From Coenobita brevimanus (Eukaryota; Arthropoda; Malacostraca; Decapoda; Coenobitidae), in the NCBI GenBank assembly GCA_032717465.1, contig CM064732.1, forward strand, positions 23,425,924 through 23,489,923: a stretch of DNA of 64,000 nt, in the 5' to 3' direction. Shown piece after piece: positions 1-11,354 of the stretch (position 1 is its first letter; every line of letters starts with the position of its first letter). The position numbers were made by a program, and so were the translations under genes. The notes below the pieces were generated by a model. That model saw only the letters and a program-made list of their open reading frames with translations. It did not search any database and was not told where the DNA came from.

Positions 1-239
1 ATACTTAGTTCTGAATATAAAACTCCATCGTATTTCAGGCGACTATGAATGCCGAAACTATTCCATAATTTTCACATTAACTTTATTCTGTTAGCATACA
101 GTTCTGCTCCATTAGTTATCATCTTCATCACTGTGCTGACCGTATTCCACTTCTCCCAAAAGTATGATGTGGGAAGGATGAATAAATCTGAAATGGGGAA
201 AAGCAAGAACTAGAAGAAAAGCATAAGGCAATCTGGACC
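1..239. other. No gene recognised
   Basis: AT-rich sequence without an open frame I can assign. It may be the decayed 5' part of the plus-strand LINE that becomes recognisable from about position 240, but I cannot show this. Confidence 0.3.
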
Positions 240-1539
240 AGTTGAATAAGGGTTGTAAGAATGAAACAGGAAAAAAAATATGGGCGACTTTGTATGTGTA
301 TGCCCTGACAAAGAATTTACTGATTACTGTGAAAGTTTTGGTTGTATATAGAAAAATCCCTGGAAAAGCCTTAGAGCAACAGTAGAGTGTCCCTGATTAG
401 AGATATGAATGTAAAGAGGGGAATGCCAAAATACTGTAGATAGGACGGTTGGACGGTGAGGTGTACCCAATGGAGTGGACAGCAGTACTGGCTTGCTGGG
501 AGTTTCTGAAGGGAAGATCATGACAGTAGTCATCCCCTTCTTCAGGCACACGGTGATTCACAATTACACATGGCGGGTGATAAAATGGATGGGAGACGAG
601 TTAAGTAAATTTGAGGCAATGATTGCCTGTGTGTATATGATCGAATGAAAAAAAAAGATGTGCGCAGGGGTGTATAGAAGTCTGGGGAGTCGTATCACTT
701 CATAGTAGTGTCAAAGACAGATGCGCAGAATTAAGTGACGTGAGGTAGAGGGAGACATGAAGAAGCAGTTGGTACAGAGTAGAAAGTGGAGAACAAGAGA
801 GAAGTGGAATAGCGCCTCGGTCGAACTTATATGAAGGAAGTGGCAGATATGTGGAAGGTGTTCACAGAGAAATCGGTGCAGCATGTAAGGTAGTGCGTGG
901 GGTGAGAAGACATAAGTGGATGATAGGTACAACGTGGTGGGATGGGGTGAAACGAACTGTGGAAGAGACAAAGAAACCACATAATGACTGGATGGGAATT
1001 CGAAGATTGGAATATGTGGAGAGACGGAAAACAGAGCTGTATGTTTAGAAGGGAAGAGAGGTAAAGAGATTATTAATAGAGAATATGAAGAGAATGGAGA
1101 AGTAGTTAGGAAAAAATGCGAGTGGAAGTTGCAGGGAGTGTAAGAACCTGTTTTGGAAAGAGGTTTGGAAAATAAGACTGTAATAATGAAACTAGAAGAG
1201 ACTAGAGAGATGAGGGAAAAATGGTAGAATGTTTGTGGAGAAAACAGTGCAAGTGATCAGATGAAGAGACCATTTTAGCAAGCTATTGAACGCAGAGAAC
1301 GAGATTGGTGCAAGTATAAGTAGTTATGGAATGGCTGGGAGAATAAAAGTGGCTAGAAGGTAAGACGAGATCAGCTGGATACAAGTTTGTAAGACACTGA
1401 AAAATACCAAAATGAGGGAGGGCACCGGAGATGGTGGAGTGTGTGGTGAAATGTTGAAATGCTCGGGTGAGACAGACTGAATGGATATGATGAATGTACA
1501 CAATGACCTGGGAGAAGGGCAGAGTTCTAGAGAAATCGT
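240..1539 (+). pseudogene. LINE copy B, 5' part (endonuclease and start of reverse transcriptase), decayed
   Basis: This is a degenerate non-LTR retrotransposon read on the plus strand, with many stops and frameshifts. An AP-endonuclease-like motif reads IRDMNVKRG near 394-420, matching the usual GDxN-type motif. HNYTW at 559-573 matches the conserved H-x-Y-T-W of this LINE type. Further on come WWDGVKRTVEE (about 931-965), NLFWKEV (about 1147-1170) and VCGEMLKC (about 1440-1465), which correspond to the linker and first reverse-transcriptase block. The copy stops abruptly at 1539 where a minus-strand LINE begins, and resumes at 6803 in the expected part of the protein. The endonuclease nicks target DNA and the reverse transcriptase copies the element RNA; neither can be functional here. 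The clade is unresolved. An RTE-like assignment is possible because the 3' tail is a short tandem repeat. Confidence 0.8.
1529..1539. repeat. Target site duplication of LINE copy A, left
   Basis: AGAGAAATCGT occurs here and again at 6792-6802, exactly flanking the minus-strand LINE A with its nested LTR element. Removing one copy plus the insert rejoins LINE B so that its reading frame continues as REIVPK...VVPLYK, the order expected in this reverse transcriptase. Confidence 0.88.
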
Positions 1540-2998
1540 CTATCTACCTATTTATTTCCAGACGCCGTAATCCCGTGAGGGGTGGCTACAAACAAATCGC
1601 CTCCATGTCGCCCTGTCTTCCGCCATTTCACTGCCCTGCTACCATCTCACACCCCTCTCTCTCTCATATACCTCTCCACTCCATCTCTCCATCTCATCAT
1701 TGGCTCCCCCTGCCTCTCGCCCTCTCCACCTCATTCACATGCACGCTCATCAGTCATTCGCCCTCTATCCGCTCCACGTGGCCAAACCAGCTCAATGTAT
1801 TTCTCCTAACGCCTCTATCACATCCACATCCACACCACAATGCCCCTTTACTTTCCCATTTGTCAGTCTGTCTCTCCATATGACTCCACATGCTTCTCTC
1901 AAATAAGCCATTTCCGTATCACAATACTGCCATGCAATAACTTTTTCACTTTCATGCACACTTCCCTGTTTCATATCACTGCTTTCAAAGAACCAGAAAC
2001 CCTTATTCCTTGTAGTATCCTTTCAAGCACTTCACCCTCTAAACTTGCATCGTTACTCATCACACTACCCAAGTGCTTAAACGCACTCATATTTTCCATT
2101 TCCTCTTCGCCCAACCTCACTGTACATTCAGTGACTTCATTTCTCTCCAAGACCATAATTTTGCTCTTCCCTACATTCACCTTTAGATTGCGTTTCTTAC
2201 ACACTGTCCCAGACTCATTCACCAAGTCTTGCAGCTCCCCTTCGTCTTCACCTAACAACACAGTATCAACTGCAAACAACAGTAAAGGGAGTTTCCACAC
2301 ACTGCCCTTTCTCATTAGCGTCGCTCCAGCATCCACTGTCCTACCTTGTATCTCTTTTATAACGCCATCCATATTCAGATTTAACAGCCATGGAGGCATG
2401 ACACATCCCTGTTTCAATCCAACCTTCAAATAGAAAAATTCACTCACTTCACTGTCCACAGGCGCTGCAGCCTTAGCATGCTTTTCACGGCCATCAACAA
2501 CTTCCCATTTACTCCATATATTCTTAATACTTTCCACAATCCTTGTCTATCCACCCTGTCATATGCTTTCTCCAAATCCATGAAGGCCGCATACAGCCTC
2601 TTTCCCCTCTCTAGAAATTTTTCTACTAAAGACCTAAGAATGAATATCTGATCCACACAACCTCTTCCCTTCCTAAAACCTCCCTGTTCTTCTGCAACTA
2701 ATTCCTCTGTTATTTTCCTAACTCTGTCACTAAGTACCCTACCATATACTTCACCTATTACACCAAGAAGACATATGCCTGTATGATTTCCATACACTTC
2801 ATTTTATGCTTTTCCATTGTACAGGGGAATAATTATATGTACATGACTTCCAATTCTCCGGGACTTTACCTTTCGTCCAGGCCAATCTGCACATCTCCCA
2901 CATCCATTTTACTACTATATCTTCCCCATGCTTCAGTATTTCACCCACACTCCATCAACTCCTGGGGCTTTCTCCATTTTGACTTTCTTCATTGCCTC
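1540..2998 (-). pseudogene. LINE copy A, reverse transcriptase and 3' end
   Basis: Minus-strand LINE of the same family as copy B but better preserved. Reading from 2998 down, the frame shows KMEKAPGVDG, then a block like PLYNGKA...GICLLGVIGEVYGRVL, FRKGRGCVDQIF (2677-2642), AFMDLEKAYDRV (about 2587-2552), LKQGCVMPPWLLN (about 2417-2379), and FAVDTVLLGE (2276-2247), the place of the catalytic Y/F-A-D-D box, here FAVD. A C-terminal YLREACG block lies near 1900. A frameshift falls between about 2444 and 2537, and a stop follows the APGVDG block. The 3' end is at 1540, where the minus strand ends in an AAATAAATAGGTAGATAG tail rather than poly(A). The element is 5'-truncated at 6791 and interrupted at 2998/6534. 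The missing second aspartate means it could not be active. Confidence 0.88.
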
Positions 2999-3587
2999 TG
3001 TCATAAAGACTTTGTAGTTAATTGTAGAGAAGTATATTTTAGACTTGTGGTCGAGCGACTTTTATATCTTGTAGTAGTTTCCCCACCAGATGTCATGTAG
3101 TGACGGGAGAGGTAAAGAATAGTATGGGACTATTTTTATTTGTCTTGGAAATATTAAACAGGTATAATAGTATAAGTCCTGGGTAGCTACCTCCCTGTCT
3201 CGCTATCTCTCTCTCTCTCTGTTCTCAAGCTAATCTCCGTCTCGACCTCTCTCTAGGGTCGCTTGTCTCCTTCTGTCTAGCCTGTTCGGTGGCTAATCTA
3301 GGTCTGAGCTCTCTTTCCTAAATTCTCGTGTAGTAGGGTGTGTGTGTCACGTATCTTCCTCGTGGCAACAGAACTTTCTCACGAGAGGACTGCTGACAGC
3401 TAACTGAATCATCTCCTTACTGGCCGCTGTCGTCAGCTTTCCTCCGTGTAAGCGTTTAGCGCTGCTCGCTTCTCGCAAACACAACACCTTCTCATCATTT
3501 GACTTCCTGCTTCTATCTGTCTCTCTATCTATCTATTTATCTATCTATCTAGTATGATTTGCAATTATAATATGGAGACCTACCACA
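2999..3587. repeat. Left LTR
   Basis: 589 bp, TG...CA ends. Differs from the right repeat by a few substitutions, one CT dinucleotide in a CT run, and lack of a 24-bp segment near the start. It contains short TCTC and CTAT runs. Confidence 0.87.
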
Positions 3588-4101
3588 TTGCTCTGCCGCG
3601 CAAAATGGCGTACCATCGACATTTAATAGTTATAATATATATTAATACATACTACATACACATTATAATGAACTTATAAGCTAATTAAGTGAAATACATA
3701 ATATTGTAAAGTAACATAATTGTATGAATATTGTATACATATATTATTCATAGTAAATAGTGATTATTCAGTAATATTACATTTAAACAAGTTGTATACA
3801 TATTTGAATAAATGCAATGGTTGTTGTATAACACTTGTAAGACGTGCATGTACAACAGACGTACGCATATAATTGTGCAATGGTAATACTGCTAGGTTAT
3901 ACATTACATATTTGAGTTATCACTTTAGTAATGTCTAATATTTCACCTAACTTGTATGATGATACTGGTAATATAGAATTGTGCTATAATTGTATGACTT
4001 ATAATATTGTACTAACATTGTGGTACTACATAATTGTAACATTTTATGAATTGTTACCAAATATTGTGTTAATGCATAATTGTGTTGGCCTTATAATTAT
4101 A

Positions 4102-4225
4102 GTTACATAAAAGTTACATCTTGTTAATTCAACTGTTTTGTCGTTACATAATTGTTACATATCGTTTGTAGGTACATAATTGTTGTTAAAGTTACATAAA
4201 AGTTACATCTTGTTAATGCAACTGT
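4102..4225. repeat. Internal direct duplication in the LTR element
   Basis: A segment starting GTTACATAAAAGTTACATC occurs at about 4102 and again at about 4191, an offset of 89 bp. The surrounding 3600-4300 is full of TTACATAATTGT-like words, so the interior seems to have grown by short duplications. Confidence 0.7.
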
Positions 4226-5612
4226 TACATAATTGGCAAAGTGTAACATAATGCAATCGTTTGTCGTTACATAATTATAATATGGAGTAACAATTGTAAT
4301 AACTGCAGTCCTAACATATGCTGCGGTCGATGATAGTGATGATGTGTCGTGCCACTTGTATGTGGAGACAACAATTTGCTTTTTTTTGTTTGTAGTTTAT
4401 GTGGTATTTTGGCTTATGTAGTAACACTTACACTTATTTTCATTTGTTTGTTATGTGATCTTACTTTATTTCTCTTTTTTCTGTTTTACTTTCCTTTCTT
4501 TCTTTCTTTCTTTTTTTTTTTTTTTTTTTTGTATGATTTTCTATAGTTTGTATCTCTTTGCTTGTGTACACTTTTTTCCATGTTGTTCATGGTTACATAA
4601 TTACTGGCTAATTTACTTGGGATACTTTTTTAAAGTTTAGTTTATATTGCACAGATACTACTGAAAATGATATTATATAGTCCCATATTTTGTTATTTTG
4701 TAAAAAAAAATATATATACATATATACAGTATTAACTATACACACTGACTTGTTCACCTGTACCTCTTGTGAGTAATATGTGTGTCAGCACTGTGTGGAA
4801 ATCATTGTCTTCACGATTGTGTTGAAGATGTTCACTCTTGCTAACGGCATTTGTGTTGGCCATTTTTTTTTTCTTCTCTAGGTTACCTTGTAACTTAATT
4901 TATATATTTCCACTAGGTAGCTTTAATTAATAAATGTTTAATACAGTTCTTTTAATTGCTCACTGAGTAACCGTGATTGTATATTTTCTTTATTACTTTG
5001 TAGATATAATTAATGTATAGTTGTATGTATGAAACACGTATTTTACGTAGGTATAAATGGTAACACTCGTTGGTAGTAAATAAATGTTATAATAGATGAA
5101 TGAATATATACAGTGTAGAATATTTATTGTTGGTGATTATTTAGTGTTTGAGTTATGCAGATAACTGAAGTAAGTATGTGTATTTAAACTGTAACTATAC
5201 AGCACGTTTTATATGTTTGTGCAGAAGCTTATTGTCTATCACTGTGTATTGTATAAATGAAGTAATTATGTAACTTACTAATTTTTACCGTGGTGGGAAA
5301 TGGTGTGAGTGGTGGTGCAGGTGGTGTGTTGACTGACGTGGCGTCTGTTCAGCAAGCACGCATGATGACCTCAACTTCCCACACTGGTAGCTGTGGTGAG
5401 TGAATGAGTAGCGATGAGTAACTTGAGTGAAGACGAGTGAGTAAGATGAGTTGTAAATCGTGTCTCACTCTTCGTTTGTTTGTTCCCTTTATTCTATGTG
5501 GAAGTTTTCTCTGTCCTTTTCTCTAGTGATTTATTCGTTGTGGGATGAAGACTGCCGCTACTTGTAGGTGCGTGTAGAAGATTATACAGACGACGTAGAG
5601 TTGTTAATTGTA

Positions 5613-5652
5613 GTTGATTGTAGATGGCTGTAGTTGATTGTAGATGGCTGTA
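5613..5652. repeat. 20-bp tandem pair in the LTR element interior
   Basis: TTGATTGTAGATGGCTGTAG is present twice in a row. No coding potential. Confidence 0.8.
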
Positions 5653-5920
5653 GACTTTGTAGAACTGAAGCTAACCTTGTAGTCTCGGTTGCTTTTGTAG
5701 AAATTTGCTTTTAATTCGGAGACGATGTCCGCAGATTTGCTGGTTTGTCGTTAAGCTACTTGCAAGGCGTCGAGTGATCTCTTGACCTCTGCATCAGCGT
5801 AATGATCTGGGAGACGGAGGGGGCAGGAGCTGATATTGTTGGTTGTTGTCAATCTTGATATTTTGTAGGAATTTAATGTTGATTCGTAGACGAGGTTCGT
5901 ATACGTTCGCTGCTACCAAA

Positions 5921-6533
5921 TGTCATAAAGACTTTGTATCATAAAGCAGCGACTTTGTATTTGCTTGTAGAGGCGTATATTTTAGACTTGTGGTCGAGCG
6001 GCTTTTATATCTTGTAGTAGTTTCCACTACCAGATGTCATGTAGTGACGGGAGAGGTAAAGAATAGTATGGGACTATTTTTATTTGTCTTGGAAATATTA
6101 AACAGGTATAATAGTATAAGTCCTGGGTAGCTACCTCCCTGTCTCGCTATCTCTCTCTCTCTCTCTGTTCTCAAGCTAATCTCCGTCTCGACCTCTCTCT
6201 AGGGTCGCTTGTCTCCTTCTGTCTAGCCTGTTCGGTGGCTAATCTAGGTCTGAGCTCTCTTTCCTAAATTCTCGTGTAGTAGGGTGTGTGTGTCACGTAT
6301 CTTCCTCGTGGCAACAGAACTTTCTCACGAGAGGACTGCTGACAGCTAACTGAATCATCTCCTTACTGGCCGCTGTCGTCAGCTTTCCTCCGTGTAAGCG
6401 TTTAGCGCTGCTCGCTTCTCGCAAACACAACACCTTCTCATCATTTGACTTCCTGCTTCTATCTGTCTCTCTATCTATCTATTTATCTATCTATCTAGTA
6501 TGATTTGCAATTATAATATGGAGACCTACCACA
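5921..6533. repeat. Right LTR
   Basis: 613 bp, same TG...CA ends as the left copy. The extra 24 bp near its start look like a local duplication of the TCATAAAG...ACTTTGTA segment. Confidence 0.87.
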
Positions 6534-6791
6534 CCTCCACAACTTCTGTATTACTGATTTCTTCTATCTTCTCACATCCCTCCTTCTCCCATCCATTCCT
6601 CAGCCACTTATACTCGCATTGCTTTAATTCTCTATGTTCAACAATTCATTAAAGTGTTCTTTCCATTTGTTCACTTTTTCTCCCTTCTCCACCAGTAGTC
6701 TACCAATTTTATTTTTCACTCCCCGACTAACTTCCTTAACACGGTGTCTAACTCTCTTTACATCTTTCCAGAAATATTTCTTACGATTTAC
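6534..6791 (-). pseudogene. LINE copy A, truncated 5' end
   Basis: Continuation of the minus-strand LINE on the far side of the LTR insertion. From 6791 down, the frame reads VNRKKYFWKDVKRVRHRV, followed by VNKWKEHFNELLNIEN, the linker just upstream of the reverse transcriptase, and then EISNTEVV, which joins to AMKKVK across the insertion. The sequence begins directly at the right AGAGAAATCGT duplication, so the element was 5'-truncated on insertion, as is usual for target-primed reverse transcription. Confidence 0.85.
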
Positions 6792-6802
6792 AGAGAAATC
6801 GT
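6792..6802. repeat. Target site duplication of LINE copy A, right
   Basis: AGAGAAATCGT, identical to 1529-1539. LINE B sequence resumes directly after it. Confidence 0.88.
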
Positions 6803-8093
6803 ACCCAAGTTGAACTTGTTCGTTGTTCCCCTATACAAAATGAAAGCAAAAATAAATTAAAAGTGTGTGGCAAATTTTGGGGAGCTCGTCTTATCAGTGT
6901 AATTGGAAAGATATACAGTACATAGCAGGTTACTTGTCATCAACGTTAGGGGGAAAACGGAGACATTAGTTGGGGACGGGAGAATATGTTTTGCGAAGGA
7001 GAGGGTTATGAGCAGACATACGTTCTCAGATGTTTAGTAAATATATATATATGGAGGAGGCATGAGGCAAGAGTTAGATATGTAATGAGGAAGGTACTGT
7101 AATTGTGAATAGAAAGTGGGATTTCATTGAATGCTGTTTAGAGGATGTGTAAGAGTGCGTCGGTATGTATGGAGGATGAACCAAGTGAGCACTTGGATAT
7201 GAGTATTACTCTGATGCAGGGATGTATCATGTCTGTTCACTATTAACAAATAAGAGCAGTGAGTGCTGGAGTGCCCTGCGTGAGAGAGGGTAGGTTTGAA
7301 AACTGGCTGTACTGTTGTATGCAAGTGATACTGTATTGTTGAACGAAGATGACCGACAGTCCCAAGGGTTGCTTACTGAGCTTCGAAGTGTGTGTAAAAA
7401 AACGAAATAAAAAATGAAACTAGCACAAAGAAAGGCTGTAGTCTTTGAAAGCAATAAAGTTACAGAATGCAAGTGAGACTGAACCATCAGGAATTAGAGA
7501 ACGTGAGTGCCTTCAAAATTATAGGTAGTGTGATGAGTGAGGAAAGAAGTTAGGGGATGAGGCGTGTGAAAGGATACAAGAGAGAAAACAGGCTGCAGGT
7601 TCATTGAAAGCAATGGCGTAAAATAGGTATGTGAATATAGAAGTAAAGAAATCGCGCAGCATCCTCATTTTGGCTCATGGATGTGAAGTTTTGCCTCCAG
7701 AAAGGATACAAATCATAGGAGAGAGGAGTGGTAGTGAGTTATTTAAGAGAGCTCATTTGGAGTTATGTGGAGAGACAGGCAGACTAATAAGGAAAAGAAA
7801 GAGAGCTTTGTTATTTATATAAGTATGTTAGAAAGCATTAGGATAAGTAGCTAGAGATGATTTTGCCAAAGTGAAAAGACTAGATATTGAGAGACTAACA
7901 GCAAAAGTGTTTGTCAGTAAGGTGTAGAGGTTTAAGAGAAGGGGAAAACTGAGGACGAGGTGGAGATCCGGGATGTAGAGGTATATGATTCACAGGGCTT
8001 CAAGCTGCAGGGAGCGAGACCAGCCTGACGGCAAGGACAGGGTGATATGGAAGAGATTCGTCTGAGCCCACCACTTCCGGAATTCAGGCGTCT

Positions 8094-8095
<2 letters not shown>
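6803..8095 (+). pseudogene. LINE copy B, 3' part (reverse transcriptase to 3' end), decayed
   Basis: Resumes LINE B directly after the duplication: VVPLYKM near 6822-6842, then words like LSVIGKIY. ACVRVCMEDEPSEHLD and MQGCIMS near 7150-7235 correspond to the block before the catalytic motif. A degenerate YADD region lies near 7315-7345. ENVSAFK...GSVMS (about 7498-7540) and SLKAMA (about 7600-7620) match the same blocks in copy A. A C-terminal segment is open at 7631-7822 (starting NIEVKKSRSIL) but is only a remnant. The end at about 8095, ...GGCGTCTGGA, matches the 3' end of copy A and passes straight into a TA array. Frames are broken many times, so this is the oldest layer of the nest. 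Confidence 0.8.

Positions 8096-8144
<49 letters not shown>
8096..8144. repeat. (TA)n microsatellite forming the 3' tail of LINE B
   Basis: 49 bp of pure TA beginning exactly where the LINE family sequence ends. Confidence 0.9.
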
Positions 8145-8148
<4 letters not shown>

Positions 8149-8350
8149 ACGGTCTCCCGGCACTTGACACACTAACTTCAAAATGTGTTTCGAGGGTTTA
8201 CTTTGAGTAAAAAAGTACTATATCAACATGGAACCAATTTTCAACCGTAACGGAGCTACAGTTATCAATCACCTTATGTGAACTATGAGGGAGACCAGTT
8301 TCCCCCATTAAGTCAGTAATAATAGTAGTTTTGCAACGATTGGATATATA

Positions 8351-8353
<3 letters not shown>

Positions 8354-8393
<40 letters not shown>
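8354..8393. repeat. (GT)n microsatellite
   Basis: 40 bp pure GT. The following 8394-8935 holds no gene that I can recognise. Confidence 0.93.
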
Positions 8394-8395
<2 letters not shown>

Positions 8396-8935
8396 ACTCA
8401 GCTGGTATATCAGATTAATATCGAGTGATTTGGATCATTCATCCATTAACTGATCATCCAAGTTGTAGAAATTCTTATCTCCATTTCACCGTCTTAACTA
8501 TCCTTTCAAAGTATGTGTTTTGCCTTGCCTGGTATATAAAGAATCTTTCGTTGACTCTCGAGATAAATAAAGTGTGCAGCCCAGCCCTTGTCGTGTGTAC
8601 CTCCATTGTTTGTGTAGTTCGTATTTTCATTTCTTTCCTTCTTCAGTTCTTCTACAACAAATGTCTGCTTTCACAATTCACCATGCAATTCCTTTCTCAC
8701 AAAGTTAGCTGACACTTTTGCAAAATCATAGAACTTCTTAGCACACCTGAGCAAACATCCAGCACATTCTATATAAAAATCCATATTCATTCATTCTAAA
8801 TTAACTTAAGCTGTTACCTACTCTGTCATTTGCTCCCATTAATCTGGTGCTGCTTTGGTCTAAAGTATTCACTTAAATTATTTTACTGAAATAGATTTGA
8901 AAATTTTTCAAGACAATCTTTACTGTGGAAGATGA

Positions 8936-9809
8936 GTAAATGAGTCTGTAGGAAATAAGATTAATATAGTGCTAAAGAGAGAGGTGAATGAGAAAAAAAA
9001 GAAAGGTTTGGTGCAGGATGTAGATGAAAGGCAGGGTAAGTAAAGATTGGTAGCGTAAGAGAGGAAAAATAAATTCGAGTGAAAGGAAAGGAAAATAGGA
9101 GGTTGTAGGAAATTACAAAATGCTGAGGCAGATAAGGTGTAAGAGAAATGAAAGAAAGTGCAAGCCAAAGCAGCTACAAATAAGGGAAAAAAAAAAAAAA
9201 AAGACTCGAGGAAGAAAAAACCGAGTGAGAAATGGAGGACGGAGAGGAGGGGAACTTGTGACTATAAGTGGGGAAATGAATTACATGTGAACAATGTGAA
9301 AGAGGAGCGAAAAGTGTGTAAAAGATGGTAGATGGAAATACGCAATCAGCAATATATGTTTTCGAATAGAGAAATGTGAGTGAGCAATTGAGGAGCGTGG
9401 GGAAAGGCAGAAGTGAGTAAAAAAAAAAAAATAGAAAGGACGAAGTGGATAAGAACATGTTTAGCAAAAAGCAAATGAGTAAGGAATGGAGGAGGGAAGG
9501 GAGGGGTGTGGCACAGTCTACAAATAATTAAGACCGTGCTAATCAAGAGAGGAGTGAATGGGGAATGGAGGATGGAGGGAAAGGTGTGATGTGGGGTAGT
9601 TTGGGATGCAAATGAGAAAGAAAATGTTAAAGAAGACAAACTGAATGAAGCATGGAGGAAGATGGGAGACGTGTGGGGTAGAATAGTACGCAAATAAGTA
9701 AATTGGTGTTCAGGAAGAAAGAACATGTGAAAAATGAAAACGTGAGTGAGGCAGGGGGTTTGGTGAATCATCATCATCATCATCATCCCGACCTGACGTG
9801 ATGTGACAC

Positions 9810-9854
<45 letters not shown>

Positions 9855-10850
9855 TAGTGAAGATATGCAAGAACATATTACAAGTATGAGAGATAAGAAT
9901 GAGAAACGGAAGAGAGAGATGTGACTCAATGTGGAGGTGTGTGTAGTAAAGTTTAGGAACACTGTGGATGAGAACTGAAGAAGTAAGGAAATGAAGTGGC
10001 ATACGATGGGATGCAAACGAGAGTGAGAGGGAACAAACTTGCTGAAGGAGTATGAAAGAGAAGAGATAAGTGGATAAAAATTAAGTGAATGGAGGAAGGC
10101 TATCCTGAGTTATAGAACGAGATTGAAATGAAAAAAAATAATGGAGAGAAAATGATGCTAAATGAAAATGAAACCAAAGAGAAATGAAAGTTGCATTCGA
10201 AATGCTAGAATGAAGTAAGAAATGAAATTTTACAAATTTTCTATGAGAAAAGGAGGAGGGAGAAATAAGTGAAAGGAGGAGAGAGAGGGAAGTGGGCAAA
10301 TAATGATAAAGGCGTTTTTTTTTTAATGAAAAATGAAGGTGAAAGGCAACTAAAGGAAGGAAGAGCAATGCAGTAAACTGTAAGTAGTATTTAAGACGAG
10401 GGTGGTGAGTGGGAAATGTAGGAGGGAGGGAGAAGTCGAGGCATATAATGATTTTTAAAATGATATTGAAAAGGGGTTCATGCAGAGAAAATTGGGCCAG
10501 AAAAGGAAAAATGAGAGAGAAGGAAGAATGAAATGAATGAGGAAGTGTTGAATAAGAAGTGAGTGAGAAATGGAGGAGAAAGAGTTGCTGCGCAGCGTTG
10601 GATGCAAATGAGAAGTAACGATCAAGAGGTTAGTAAAAAAAATAAAAACAAGAAAAACGCATGATATCAATAGGAAAGTGTTCAGCAAGAGAAAGAAGTG
10701 AAAGAACTGGAGAAACGAGTGAGAGAGTTGTGTAGTGTTGTGTAGCGTAGGATGAGATGCAAATAAGAGGGGCAGCCAGATTACAGAGGAAGGACAGCTG
10801 CCAGCCGCCCTATGGGAAGGGTAATCTGGAAAGGGCATGACTAAAACATC
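8936..10850. repeat. Purine-rich strand block with decayed long-unit repeat
   Basis: Nearly 2 kb in which the plus strand is strongly A+G biased. Diverged versions of one pattern recur: GAGTGAGAAATGGAGGA (9223, 9477, 9552, 9644, 10407 and 10560, each degenerate), and GATGCAAATGAG (9605, 10010 variant, 10601, 10756 variant). Spacing is irregular, from under 100 to several hundred bp. All long open frames on the minus strand here are Ser/Leu/Phe/Pro-rich consequences of the pyrimidine strand, not genes. It includes (ATC)n at about 9767-9787 and (AG)18 at 9817-9852. Confidence 0.6.
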
Positions 10851-11187
10851 ACCTACACAGGGGGAGAGAAAATTCTAGCTGAATAGGGAAGTTGTAGCCA
10901 CGAGTATTTCTTTTATGTGTATCATTTTATGTCTCATCCATGAATGTGACAACAGAATAATTAAATAGAAACTAATGATTAAGAACGTAGGATAGTTGTG
11001 CCTATTTTTTTTTTTTTTCGTTCATCAGCGTGACCGAAGCATTATTAATGTGGAAAAAGTTCATTGTTTTTGCTTGTTTATCAGAATGACGGAAACAGTA
11101 TTAAAAAGAGAAAAGGTTGGCAAAGCAGGGAGGCTGCAGCTTCGGGTATTTCTTGTATCGGTCTATCCAGGTACTACCTAGCACGTA
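10851..11187. other. No gene; left flank of the mariner-type insertion
   Basis: Mixed AT-rich sequence with a T13 run near 11006. It continues on the far side of the transposon at 12567. Nothing coding seen. Confidence 0.5.
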
Positions 11188-11219
11188 CTACAGGGTGTTC
11201 CAACACCTTAGCCCCCCCC
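11188..11219 (+). repeat. Left terminal inverted repeat
   Basis: 32 bp, identical in inverse orientation to 12535-12566. Presumed transposase binding and cleavage site. Confidence 0.95.
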
Positions 11220-11354
11220 GTGCGCAGCATAACTGGGTCGTCACTAACTAAAATCACTAATACAGTAGGAAAGTACATTTAATTGCTTATTCAAATACCA
11301 AATTTTATGGTAATCTAATAATTATTTCTCTTTTTATTACAGATTTTGTGAAAC

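Larger units (their letters stand above)
2999..6533. mobile_element. LTR element with non-coding interior, nested inside LINE A
   Basis: Two nearly identical direct repeats (2999-3587 and 5921-6533), each beginning TGTCATAAAG and ending ACCTACCACA (the canonical TG...CA ends), flank a 2333-bp interior. CCTC precedes the left repeat and follows the right one, giving a 4-bp target duplication. If the element and one CCTC are removed, the LINE A frame reads continuously as EVVEAMKKVKMEKAPGVD. The interior is AT-rich, has no gag or pol reading frame, and I found no convincing primer-binding site or polypurine tract directly beside the LTRs. This fits a non-autonomous LARD/TRIM-like element mobilised in trans. 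Strand is undetermined. An old element that lost its genes is less likely, since the repeats are almost identical. Confidence 0.85.

Noticed and set aside
3588..3625. Primer-binding site of the LTR element (TGGCGTACC near 3604)
   Set aside because: It lies 16 bp from the LTR edge and I could not match it to a tRNA 3' end with confidence; likewise the purine run near 5810-5828 is about 90 bp from the right LTR, too far for a normal polypurine tract.
9606..10764. ATGCAAAT octamers as a cluster of POU-factor binding sites
   Set aside because: They recur as part of a longer decayed repeat unit, so their number is explained by duplication; no gene is nearby to regulate.
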